Positions 8,679 to 17,531 of a DNA stretch of 48,183 nt are shown here, piece by piece. The notes beneath the pieces were generated by a model, which was given only the letters and a program-made list of their open reading frames with translations, was not told where the DNA came from and did no database searches. Numbering within the stretch: the stretch's first letter is position 1; every line of letters starts with the position of its first letter. The stretch covers positions 1 to 48,183 of the forward strand of contig JADQBQ010000031.1 in the NCBI GenBank assembly GCA_016278505.1, read 5' to 3'. A program made the translations under genes and the position numbers. This DNA is from Clostridiales bacterium (GTDB taxonomy: Bacteria > Bacillota > Desulfotomaculia > Desulfotomaculales > VENG01).

Positions 8679-11600
8679 CAGATGAAGGCACCAACTTTAA
8701 GAATTGTATCTGCTGGAATAGTGATATGGTTTCCCGGGTTATGGATACTGATGCCCTTCAGGTGCAAGACCATATCTTTCTTGCCACCCACCACCCCATT
8801 AAAATGTATCAGCAGATCTTAGATGGGTCAAAGATAGAATATGATGAGGAAACGTTTTTAAAAGATTTTCTAAGCCCGAAAGATTATATTCTTACCGCAA
8901 TCTTGGGGACTGCGGGCACAGGCAAATCCCACCTTGTTCGGTGGCTTAAGGCGAATATTCCCGAAACAAAAAATAGGCGGGTGCTTCTTATACCAAAGGT
9001 CGGCACTAATTTAAAGGGAATAGTAAATATCATCTTGGAGGGTATGGAAGGGAAAAAATTTGACGAATACCGTGAGCGCCTTGAAAAGTCAACGGAGTAC
9101 CTTTCAGAAGAGCAGGCCAGGGAAATGCTGCTTGACTCTCTAGCTATGAATGTAGGCCCAAACGGCCCTCACGGCATGGATAACCTTAGTGAGGTGGAAG
9201 AAAACCTTGCCCAAAGTTTGCCCAACTTACTTCATGACCCGCACTTTCGCGGTGACTTGCTAAAGGATGGGGGAATCATTCACAGGCTCACAACTCACAT
9301 AATTGGGGATTTAAACCGTGTGGAGCGCATTGAGGAAAAGAGCCAATTTAAGGTGAGTGACTTACCATTGAGTATAACTGATTTTATGCAGGCAAGCAAA
9401 ATGGCCCAAAATTGCTATCAGGATCTAATGACCTTTCCTGAGCTTCAGCAGCAGGCAGTGGATTGGATGAATAAGAACTTAAATGAGGCAGTGGCAAAGG
9501 TATTAAACTTAAATGGTGAAAACCTCTTAAACCTGATGAATGATGTCAGGGAGTCTTTGGCAGAGCAAAACGTAGAGCTAATTTTGTTAATTGAGGACTT
9601 CGCTAAGCTGCAGGGTATTGACAACCAGTTATTGGAGGCATTATTGGTAAGACCAAATCAGCCTGGCAGAAAGCGCCTATGCGCCCTGCGCACAGCCTTT
9701 GCCGCTACTGAGGGATACTTTGATAATTTGGTTCAAACTGTGCGCGATAGAATTAAATTTAGGGTTAATCTTAATGTGGGGCAGGCAGGGAAGAAAGGTT
9801 TCGTAACCTTAAATGATGTGGAGAGCCTGGTGGCGCGCTACATTAATGCAGCCAGGCAGAATGATTCAAGCTTAATAGAATGGCATAGACAAAATCTTAC
9901 CCAGGGCAACGGGGAAAGTATACCCGCCCCGTCAGCCTGCCATCAGAAGGGGTGCCCCCACCTAGATGCCTGCCACTCCGCCTTTGGCCACAGAGAAGGT
10001 ATGGGGCTATACCCATTTACCCGAGAGGCAATTACAAATATGTTTGACCGTGCGTGCTCAAATGACTTTAACCCACGCAAAATCATTGATAAAATAATTA
10101 AACACACACTGGAGAATTATAGTGACCACTTGGCTAATGGAGAATTTCCCCCGCGGGCGCTGTCACAACACTTTGGCGGACTGAAAATGCGTGCCGCGCT
10201 GCAAACAAAACTTCGTGACATGGACCCGGTGAATTACCAGCGAAGGCAAGTTTTATTAGAATTATGGTCCGATCATTCAGAGCCAGAGGATTTGGACCCG
10301 GTTATACACGAAGCTTTTAGCCTGCCCCCCCTTGGCCTAGAGGGCATAGACGGGCCTCCGGATGATGAAGACGAGGAAGAAGGGGGCGGGGGGGGGCCAG
10401 AAGAGCTGTTTCCCAAAGAACTTGAGAATAAACTCAAGCTCATTGACGAGTGGTTCAATGGAGGAGAATTGCCCCAAGGGCTTGCGAGTGAATTACGTGA
10501 GATTGTTTTTCATGCTGTATCAAGCAGAATTGACTGGGACTCGGAACTTCTTCTTGCCAATCAATTTAGGGGGTCAACAAGGGCATTTAAGCAAACAAGT
10601 GTTAATTTCATTAGGCAGGCAACAAAGGCTGCAAAAACTGAAACAAAGTTATTAATTCCAATAGATGACAAATTTAGCGATGCAGCAGTTGCCCTACAGG
10701 GAATGCTTGCCTACAGTCATTTTGGAAACTGGAACTTTAGGGATGGCGGGTACCACCTAAGAGCTTACTCCAGGATGATAGAGGAGTGCGCTCAGCACGT
10801 TTTGCAGCAGGTAAAGCAGCCCATCGAGTACAGTGATTGGAGCCCGGTTCCCGCAGCAGTAGAGTTACTGGCCATCGGGGCTAGAATGGCAGGACACCCA
10901 AGTGAAAGTGATCCTTCTGAAGATATGTTGACCGCCTCACTCTTTGCAGATATCAGTGAAGTCAATTTGTCCGGGCGCTCTCAGGCCTGGAGGGAACTTT
11001 TAAAGCTATTTGTTAAGCACCGCAAGGAATTAACAGACATAGTTTTATCCAGGGCATCCTGCACAAAGGGTGCCTCAGCACAAGTTCAAATAATTGATGC
11101 TGTACAGATAATTAAACCTATTAGGGATTTATTATCCAGCGACTGGCAGCCAAAAGCTGTCTTACCAAAAGAGTTTAAACAAAAGAATATTCTCAAGCTT
11201 CGAGATAAAACTAACGGCCAGCTAAGTGACGCCATTTCCGGGGAAAAGGATCGCTGTCAAAAGTGGTATAAAAATGTTCAAGATAATATTGGTGATATCG
11301 ATTCCAGGCAAGAGGTGATAGATGCTTTACGCCAGGCTGTGGAAAGGGCCCGTGCCGAGGGTGCCCTTGCTGGCGCCCAGCCTAATGAAATAGAGGAAGC
11401 TATAACTGGGCTTGATACACCAGGCCTTAAAAAATGCTACAGTGCTGCCAATGTTGAAGGGCTAAGTAATAATGGGCAATTGCTTGGTGCGATTGGGCAG
11501 ACGGATGCAAAAATTATGCAGAATGTGGATAATTTTATTGATACAGCCACCAATTTCCTGGAGCAGTCAGCCAGACGCGCTCAAAATGAGGTTGATGAGC

Positions 11601-11719
11601 TTAGGGGAAGGGGCGGAAAAGACCTAGAGGTTATTTTAGAAGACATTGGCCAGGGCTTGGATGAACTAGAAAAATTAAATAAACAGCTGCAAGGAGGGGG
11701 GGAAAGTCATGATCATTGA
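8675..11719 (+). CDS. dpdH: AAA-type ATPase, DpdH-like
   Basis: A 1014-residue ATPase. Walker A is GTAGTGKSH (about 77-85) and the Walker B-like segment is LILLIEDFAKL (about 303-313). A zinc-type cluster CHQKGCPHLDAC lies at about 421-432. A linker rich in Asp/Glu and Gly (about 563-580) separates the ATPase half from a helical C-terminal half. The linker is encoded by a tract with G5-C-G9 (10382-10396), an unusual slippage-prone run. The start ATG overlaps the dpdG stop and the end overlaps the next gene by 11 bases. In Dpd clusters DpdH is the large ATPase of the restriction set; it probably couples ATP hydrolysis to target recognition. Confidence 0.72.
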   Translation: MTDEGTNFKNCICWNSDMVSRVMDTDALQVQDHIFLATHHPIKMYQQILDGSKIEYDEETFLKDFLSPKDYILTAILGTAGTGKSHLVRWLKANIPETKNRRVLLIPKVGTNLKGIVNIILEGMEGKKFDEYRERLEKSTEYLSEEQAREMLLDSLAMNVGPNGPHGMDNLSEVEENLAQSLPNLLHDPHFRGDLLKDGGIIHRLTTHIIGDLNRVERIEEKSQFKVSDLPLSITDFMQASKMAQNCYQDLMTFPELQQQAVDWMNKNLNEAVAKVLNLNGENLLNLMNDVRESLAEQNVELILLIEDFAKLQGIDNQLLEALLVRPNQPGRKRLCALRTAFAATEGYFDNLVQTVRDRIKFRVNLNVGQAGKKGFVTLNDVESLVARYINAARQNDSSLIEWHRQNLTQGNGESIPAPSACHQKGCPHLDACHSAFGHREGMGLYPFTREAITNMFDRACSNDFNPRKIIDKIIKHTLENYSDHLANGEFPPRALSQHFGGLKMRAALQTKLRDMDPVNYQRRQVLLELWSDHSEPEDLDPVIHEAFSLPPLGLEGIDGPPDDEDEEEGGGGGPEELFPKELENKLKLIDEWFNGGELPQGLASELREIVFHAVSSRIDWDSELLLANQFRGSTRAFKQTSVNFIRQATKAAKTETKLLIPIDDKFSDAAVALQGMLAYSHFGNWNFRDGGYHLRAYSRMIEECAQHVLQQVKQPIEYSDWSPVPAAVELLAIGARMAGHPSESDPSEDMLTASLFADISEVNLSGRSQAWRELLKLFVKHRKELTDIVLSRASCTKGASAQVQIIDAVQIIKPIRDLLSSDWQPKAVLPKEFKQKNILKLRDKTNGQLSDAISGEKDRCQKWYKNVQDNIGDIDSRQEVIDALRQAVERARAEGALAGAQPNEIEEAITGLDTPGLKKCYSAANVEGLSNNGQLLGAIGQTDAKIMQNVDNFIDTATNFLEQSARRAQNEVDELRGRGGKDLEVILEDIGQGLDELEKLNKQLQGGGESHDH

Positions 11720-12410
11720 ACGGTCTAAAAGTTTAATTGAATTACTAGATCAAAAAAAATCACTAAAAGGCAATTTAAATAAGATTAAAGGGTTTAGAAC
11801 TCGCCGTGACGAGATAATTAAGATAAACAAACGACTTAAGCCCCTTGCAACAACTAGCACTGCATTTCGCACAAAGAACATTGGCTCAGCTGATGTTGAA
11901 GGCCGGTCAGTGGAATTAGAGGAAACCATCCTTAATGCTGCTAAGACCCTAAAAGAAAATCCCGAGGACTTTACGCGTGCCCATAACTTTAAAAAACTAC
12001 AAGAAGGTGCAGCAACCTTATCAAATGATCTTGAGGTTAAGCTAAATAATATGTGGTTTAATTATACTAGAAGTTTACTTCCTGATGAAAATACTGAGCT
12101 GTTAGATGTGCTTGACCGGCTGCCGTCGTTTTCCAGCTCGGTCAGGCAAATCCGTCAAATAAATTCAGAAATCGCCACGTTTAGGGATGGGTGGCCATTA
12201 ACAGAAGAAGATATAGAAAAGTTTAACGGGCTAGCCGATAAAATGAAAACTGTTTGGGATGGCATTGAGGCTGTCCCCCCAGACATACTTGCTTTCCTGC
12301 AAAATGCGGTTTCGAGCTCAGGGGCGTCAATTGATTTATTAACTGATGAAGTTAGGAAATGGCTTGCAGAATATAAGATTAATGCATCTTTTAAAGTACG
12401 GCTATCCTAG
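11709..12410 (+). CDS. dpdI: DpdI-like helical protein
   Basis: A 233-residue, mostly helical protein rich in Lys, Glu and Leu with no recognised domain. The N-terminal 40 residues and the region after residue 130 look coiled-coil. It starts inside the end of dpdH (11-base overlap, with AAGGAGGGGGG upstream), which ties its expression to the ATPase. The name is given by position only: in Dpd clusters a small protein sits between the DpdH ATPase and the DpdJ helicase. It could be an adaptor. Confidence 0.5.
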   Translation: MIIERSKSLIELLDQKKSLKGNLNKIKGFRTRRDEIIKINKRLKPLATTSTAFRTKNIGSADVEGRSVELEETILNAAKTLKENPEDFTRAHNFKKLQEGAATLSNDLEVKLNNMWFNYTRSLLPDENTELLDVLDRLPSFSSSVRQIRQINSEIATFRDGWPLTEEDIEKFNGLADKMKTVWDGIEAVPPDILAFLQNAVSSSGASIDLLTDEVRKWLAEYKINASFKVRLS

Positions 12411-12432
12411 CTAAGTTGATAGGGTGTGTAAT

Positions 12433-15400
12433 ATGGATAACTATCTTGAAATATTAGTGCGTGACTTTCTTGACATTCTGGAAGGCCAAGAGGCAAAGCT
12501 TTTAACCTGGGGCTTTGTTGATGGCGGGTTCTCGGAAGATGAAATCTATGATCAGGCAGAAACCTTTTTAGATGAAATAAGTTCAGATGAGGACCCGGAT
12601 GACCTTGTGGAGGAAATGATTGAGCGCCGGCTGCTATTCGAAATAAATATAGGCGGAAGGAAAGTTTGGAGAACCCGCATGGCAGAGTCGGTAAGGCTTT
12701 TAGCACGCCTTCGGCAAATCTTTCAAAACCAGAAATGGCAGATAGCGCCCACATTAGTTGCTGACTTTAGGTTTGCGCTACGCCCACGCACCTACCCAAG
12801 GCGACATATATCACCGGACAATGTGTTACTAAGTCTTGAGGACCTAAATTTGCCCTCTTTTAAGAAAGAAATGCTCTTGTCAATGCTTAAGTCTGCCGGC
12901 AGGGAAGGCTTCCTTCTTTCAGACTTTCAGATGCGCTCTACATGGAGGATGCTGGCAGACATTGGGGCAAAATATAGCCGTGGAATGATTGTTTGTGCCG
13001 GAACTGGTACAGGAAAAACTCTAGCCTTTTATCTGCCTGCCCTAACCCACGTATCCAATGAGGTGGAAAGGAACTCCTACTGGACGAAGGCCGTTGCCAT
13101 ATACCCGAGGAATGAGCTACTTAAGGACCAGTTTTCAGAAACTTATGCGGAGGCCAGAAGAATAGACGGGAAGCTCAGGCCAAAAGCAGGGCGCAAATTG
13201 ATTATTGGCGCCTTTTTCGGGGCAGCGCCAAGATACTGCTCCCCTGAAGAATTTAAATATAAGGGGTGGGCCCCCCATAGGGATGGGTTTATTTGCCCCT
13301 ATCTTTTGTGCCCCAAGTGTGGGGGAACTTTAGCCTGGCAAAAAAAAGACATTCAAAGCAAAACTGAAAGACTACACTGCACCAGGCAGGGCTGTGGTGC
13401 CATTGTCAGAGAGGACGAAGTTATCCTTACCCGCCAGCGAATGGCCGCCTCGCCTCCTGATATTCTGTTTGCAACCACAGAAACATTAAACCGGAACCTT
13501 AGTGACTCCAAATATCAGCATGTTTTTGGCGTGGGCAGCAAAAGGCGCCCACAGATTGTGCTGCTGGATGAAGTGCACACTTACGCCGGTATTCACGGCG
13601 CCCAGGTTGCACTACTTTTACGCCGCTGGCGTCACGCTGTAGGTACCAAAATGCACTTTACAGGGCTTTCTGCAACGCTGCAGGATGCAAGGGAATTTTT
13701 TAGCCAGCTTGTCGGGCTAGGCCCCTCACATATTGAGGAAATAGGTGCCGGTGACGACCTTGTTCAAGAAGGCATGGAATATTTATTAGCCCTTCGCGGC
13801 GATCCTGTTTCAGCAACTAGCCTTTTGTCTACAAGCATTCAAGCGGCAATGCTTTTGAGACGAATTCTGGAGCCGGGAGATGAAATGCCCGCGCAGGGGC
13901 TTTATGGTAGGCGTGTATTCATATTTACGGATGACTTAGATGTCACTAACAGGCTGTTTCATAATATTCAAGATGCAGAGGGGCTGGACAGTAGGGGCAA
14001 CCAGCTGCCCAGTAAAAAGCCACTTGCATCATTGCGCTCGAGGGGGGCAGCGGAGAATGCCCGGCGGATGACAGCGGGCCAGTCCTGGCACCTATGTGAG
14101 GAAATAGGGCACCCTGAGGGCCTGGGAGTGCCCCTTAAAATTGGGCGGACAAGCTCTCAAGATATTGGCGTAGATAAAAAAAGTGATGTTATTGTGGCCA
14201 CAGCAACACTTGAAGTTGGCTTTAATGACCCTGAGGTAGGGGCTGTTCTGCAGCATAAGGCGCCGCACAGCATGGCCTCATTCTTACAGCGCAAAGGGCG
14301 TGCAGGGCGCAATAAAAAAATGCGCCCCTGGACAATTGTAGTACTATCTGACTATGGCAGGGACCGGCTGGCCTACCAGGGCTATGATATTTTATTTAAT
14401 CCAGTTATAGAAAGGAGGGCCCTGCCTGTATCCAATAGGTATGTTCTTAAAATGCAGGCAGTCTTTGCCCTTATAGACTGGATTGCAGCCCAGCTTCCCG
14501 AAGACTGTCCAAAAGGTAGCATTTGGATTGACCTGTCTGGCCCGCCGCTTGTGCTATATAAACAAGAGTCAGTAAAAAATGATATAAGAAAGCGCCAGGC
14601 CGCCGAGGCTAAGATTATTAGAAGACTTCTCGAGGACCGGAATTATGCTCAAAACATAGAGGCTTATTTGGAAAAGGCCCTTAAGGTAGTTACCGAAGAG
14701 GCAAAGGTGCTTTTATGGGAGCCACCCCGCCCAATTATGACGGCAGTTCTGCCAACAATTCTGCGTAGGCTGGAAACTAGTTGGCTAACATTTAATTCTA
14801 GGGGTGGAGAGGGTGACCTGGAATACCACCAAAGATTTATCCCTCTGCCAGAGTTTATACCACCAAACTTATTTAGCGACTTAAATCTGCCTGAGGTGAA
14901 TATAATTACACCGCCTGAATTTAAGGGTAAAGAGCACGGCCAGCACCCAATGCCTATTTTACAGGCATTAAATACCTTTGCTCCGGGTAGGGTAACACGC
15001 AGATTTGGTATTGGGCACGCCAGCATAAGTCACTGGGTCTCTCCTGAAAAATTGGACGTTGCCAGGCAAGATCTTGCCATAGAAAAGTTTTGTAAGGATT
15101 ATAAGGAAATGGGAACATTTCAGCTATGGGAGGACGAGAAGCCCACAGATATTAGATGCATTCGCCCATGGGCACTGCACGTTACCAAGCCACCCCACAA
15201 TGTGTTGATAACATCTAATGCCCAACTGCAGTGGCACAGTCAAATAATGCCGGGTGGAGATGGGGTAGAGGCAGACCTGCCCATAGGGTCAAAGTGGAGT
15301 GATCTTATTAATGAAATAAAATTTTACAGCCACAACAACCGTCATAATGTTACTGTTAGGCGCTTTGCCACCGGATCAAAAATGAATTTGCGCTTTAAGG

Positions 15401-17007
15401 GCGGCGGCGAGCTGGAGAGTAACCTGCGCTATATCCAGGGTGACTCAGGAAAGCCTGTTAGCATAGGCTTTCTACAAGAAGTTGATGGAATTGCCATTCG
15501 CTTTCGGGTGCCAAAGGAATTTAATATTAGCCCAAGCGATGCCAATCAGCAAAAGGTGCGCTCTTTCCGCACAGCGTACTTACGCCACCGCATACTAAAT
15601 GATCCACGGTTAGACGGTCTGGCCAATCTATTTCAGCGAGACTGGCTATTCCAAATATTTTGTTCGGCAATTGTATCTAATGCCCTTATTAAAAACATTT
15701 CTCTTTGTGATTCTCATGCGGATCTTGCATCGGGTGACTTGTCGGGGGAAATGGCCAAAGTACTTAATACAATTTTTCAGGTAATTTCCAATGACCAGCA
15801 GGCCCAAGAGGGGCAAGAGGAACAGGGGGAAGAGTCTGAAACGCATCGCCAAAAGGTTCATGATACGTTGGCTGATTTTTGCCGCAGCAGCAAAGTGTTA
15901 GAGGTATTAAATGATTTGGCCCGGATACTATGGGAGGACCCAGACGAGGGGTGGAAAAACTGGGCGACTCTCCGCTTAAAGTCAACACTTGGGACAGCAC
16001 TACTACAGGCAGCATCACAGGTCTCTTCTCAGTTTGATTCCGGTGACCTGCTACTGGATATCGAATCTGGCCCCAGGTCACCTTATATGCCTACTTTTCC
16101 CGACGGGATAGAGGAATTATGGATAACAGAGACTACCTCAGGGGGCGGGGGAATGGTAGAAGAAATCTTTCGCCGCTATAATGAAGATCCCCGCAGGTTT
16201 TTCCGCCTTGCTGAAAGTGCGCTGGGTCCCTCAGACTTTGAGCTAGTTGACTCTGAGCTTTCTAACTTGTTAGATCTTGCTGCCGCTGATGATAGTATTA
16301 AGTCAGCCTTTGCAGCTGTAAGGTCAGCGGACGGCTTTAAAGAGCTGCAGCAGGCTACAGGGAATTTGAAAAACATACTAAACTCAGGTGGAATTCTACT
16401 TACCCATCCTGTTCTTAGTGCAATAAATACACGCATTTTAAGGGCTGGAAGTTCACCGCAAAGTGACACTCTAATTCGTACTATGATACAAATGTGGAAA
16501 CAAGAGGAGGAGCGCCTAGGCGTAGAAATAGACGCCAGGGTCTTTGCCTATGTTGGTAGTACCAGCCATCACCTTGACCACGCCCTTGCACACATAGGAC
16601 AGGCACAGCTTGACGACTTAAACTGGAGATTCCAGGTTATCTATGGCCTGCTGTGGCCCCGGGGTAGCTTGGTGCGCTCACAGGGGCTGTCAACTTATAA
16701 CCCCTTTGCCCCATTGCCTGATCCAGACAGAGAGATTCTTAAGGATATATTAATTATAGATGATAATGTAATCATGCTTGAAGATCAAAACTGGCGGGAC
16801 AAGGTGGTAGGTGCTCTTGCACAATTTGGCACGGCCCGCATTTATGCCCCTGTTTCAAAAAGAGAGGATCTTAAAAAGAATATCCAAGACTTAATGGTTG
16901 AGCCAATGGAGATTGGATTTTTAAATCTATATCCCAGAATTGAAAGCCTGCAGCGGGATAAAGATGGTTATTATGCAACACTAGACATCAGGGAGGCAAT
17001 CCAATGA
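12433..17007 (+). CDS. dpdJ: Giant DEAD/DEAH-type helicase, DpdJ-like
   Basis: About 1524 residues from ATG 12433, with AGGG upstream; GTG 12424 is the in-frame alternative. Motifs are CAGTGTGKTLAFYLPA (about 190-205), LLDEVHTYAG (about 380-389), GLSATLQD (about 413-420) and the C-terminal helicase block ATLEVGFNDPEVG with FLQRKGRAGRNK (about 593-635). A zinc-ribbon insert CPYLLCPKCGG...CTRQGCG lies at about 293-335, between Walker A and the DEVH box. The last 800 residues are unassigned. The order helicase, PLD protein, DpdD is the Dpd order. It probably translocates on target DNA for the DpdK nuclease. It overlaps dpdK by four bases. Confidence 0.72.
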   Translation: MDNYLEILVRDFLDILEGQEAKLLTWGFVDGGFSEDEIYDQAETFLDEISSDEDPDDLVEEMIERRLLFEINIGGRKVWRTRMAESVRLLARLRQIFQNQKWQIAPTLVADFRFALRPRTYPRRHISPDNVLLSLEDLNLPSFKKEMLLSMLKSAGREGFLLSDFQMRSTWRMLADIGAKYSRGMIVCAGTGTGKTLAFYLPALTHVSNEVERNSYWTKAVAIYPRNELLKDQFSETYAEARRIDGKLRPKAGRKLIIGAFFGAAPRYCSPEEFKYKGWAPHRDGFICPYLLCPKCGGTLAWQKKDIQSKTERLHCTRQGCGAIVREDEVILTRQRMAASPPDILFATTETLNRNLSDSKYQHVFGVGSKRRPQIVLLDEVHTYAGIHGAQVALLLRRWRHAVGTKMHFTGLSATLQDAREFFSQLVGLGPSHIEEIGAGDDLVQEGMEYLLALRGDPVSATSLLSTSIQAAMLLRRILEPGDEMPAQGLYGRRVFIFTDDLDVTNRLFHNIQDAEGLDSRGNQLPSKKPLASLRSRGAAENARRMTAGQSWHLCEEIGHPEGLGVPLKIGRTSSQDIGVDKKSDVIVATATLEVGFNDPEVGAVLQHKAPHSMASFLQRKGRAGRNKKMRPWTIVVLSDYGRDRLAYQGYDILFNPVIERRALPVSNRYVLKMQAVFALIDWIAAQLPEDCPKGSIWIDLSGPPLVLYKQESVKNDIRKRQAAEAKIIRRLLEDRNYAQNIEAYLEKALKVVTEEAKVLLWEPPRPIMTAVLPTILRRLETSWLTFNSRGGEGDLEYHQRFIPLPEFIPPNLFSDLNLPEVNIITPPEFKGKEHGQHPMPILQALNTFAPGRVTRRFGIGHASISHWVSPEKLDVARQDLAIEKFCKDYKEMGTFQLWEDEKPTDIRCIRPWALHVTKPPHNVLITSNAQLQWHSQIMPGGDGVEADLPIGSKWSDLINEIKFYSHNNRHNVTVRRFATGSKMNLRFKGGGELESNLRYIQGDSGKPVSIGFLQEVDGIAIRFRVPKEFNISPSDANQQKVRSFRTAYLRHRILNDPRLDGLANLFQRDWLFQIFCSAIVSNALIKNISLCDSHADLASGDLSGEMAKVLNTIFQVISNDQQAQEGQEEQGEESETHRQKVHDTLADFCRSSKVLEVLNDLARILWEDPDEGWKNWATLRLKSTLGTALLQAASQVSSQFDSGDLLLDIESGPRSPYMPTFPDGIEELWITETTSGGGGMVEEIFRRYNEDPRRFFRLAESALGPSDFELVDSELSNLLDLAAADDSIKSAFAAVRSADGFKELQQATGNLKNILNSGGILLTHPVLSAINTRILRAGSSPQSDTLIRTMIQMWKQEEERLGVEIDARVFAYVGSTSHHLDHALAHIGQAQLDDLNWRFQVIYGLLWPRGSLVRSQGLSTYNPFAPLPDPDREILKDILIIDDNVIMLEDQNWRDKVVGALAQFGTARIYAPVSKREDLKKNIQDLMVEPMEIGFLNLYPRIESLQRDKDGYYATLDIREAIQ

Positions 17008-17531
17008 TAAAGGGCCGCTATATTCATACACGTGCAAGCAGCAGGCAGGTCCCGGACCTATTGCAGGCAATCTTTGCATCTGAGCTAGTTTCAAAAAGCA
17101 GGTGTATTTGGGTAATTTCTCCTTGGATCACTGACATTCCGGTTATTGATAATAGGGCTAATCAATTCCTATCCATGGAGCCCTTGTGGGCTGGACGCCA
17201 TGTTCGCCTCTCTGAGGTTATCCATAAATTGCTTAGTCTTGGAACAACAGTACAAATAGCCACCCGCCCTATCGAGCACAATAAAAATTTTATTGACATT
17301 ATAAAGATAGCCCGCAAGGAGGGTCTCCCTGCCCAAATACACATCGCGTCTGAGCTACATGAAAAAGGAATTTTGGGTGATTATTATTACCTTAGCGGGT
17401 CAATGAATTTTACCTACAATGGGATATCCCTTAATGAGGAGTCTGTTCACTATGACACCAACAAAAATATAGTTGCAGAAAACAGGGTGGTTTTAGCTAA
17501 CCGGTGGGGGTCTGAAATTAATGTTGGATAA
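17004..17531 (+). CDS. dpdK: Phospholipase D-like nuclease, DpdK-like
   Basis: A 175-residue protein with one PLD active-site motif: His-Glu-Lys (HEKGILGDYYYLSGSMNFTYNG), matching HxK(x4)D(x6)GS/N at about residues 121-142. Single-motif PLD nucleases normally work as dimers. The N-terminal half (CIWVISPWITDIPVID) is the usual PLD beta-strand core. It is the best candidate for the DNA-cutting subunit of the operon. It starts on the dpdJ stop (ATGA) and its end overlaps dpdD by 11 bases. Confidence 0.75.
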   Translation: MIKGRYIHTRASSRQVPDLLQAIFASELVSKSRCIWVISPWITDIPVIDNRANQFLSMEPLWAGRHVRLSEVIHKLLSLGTTVQIATRPIEHNKNFIDIIKIARKEGLPAQIHIASELHEKGILGDYYYLSGSMNFTYNGISLNEESVHYDTNKNIVAENRVVLANRWGSEINVG

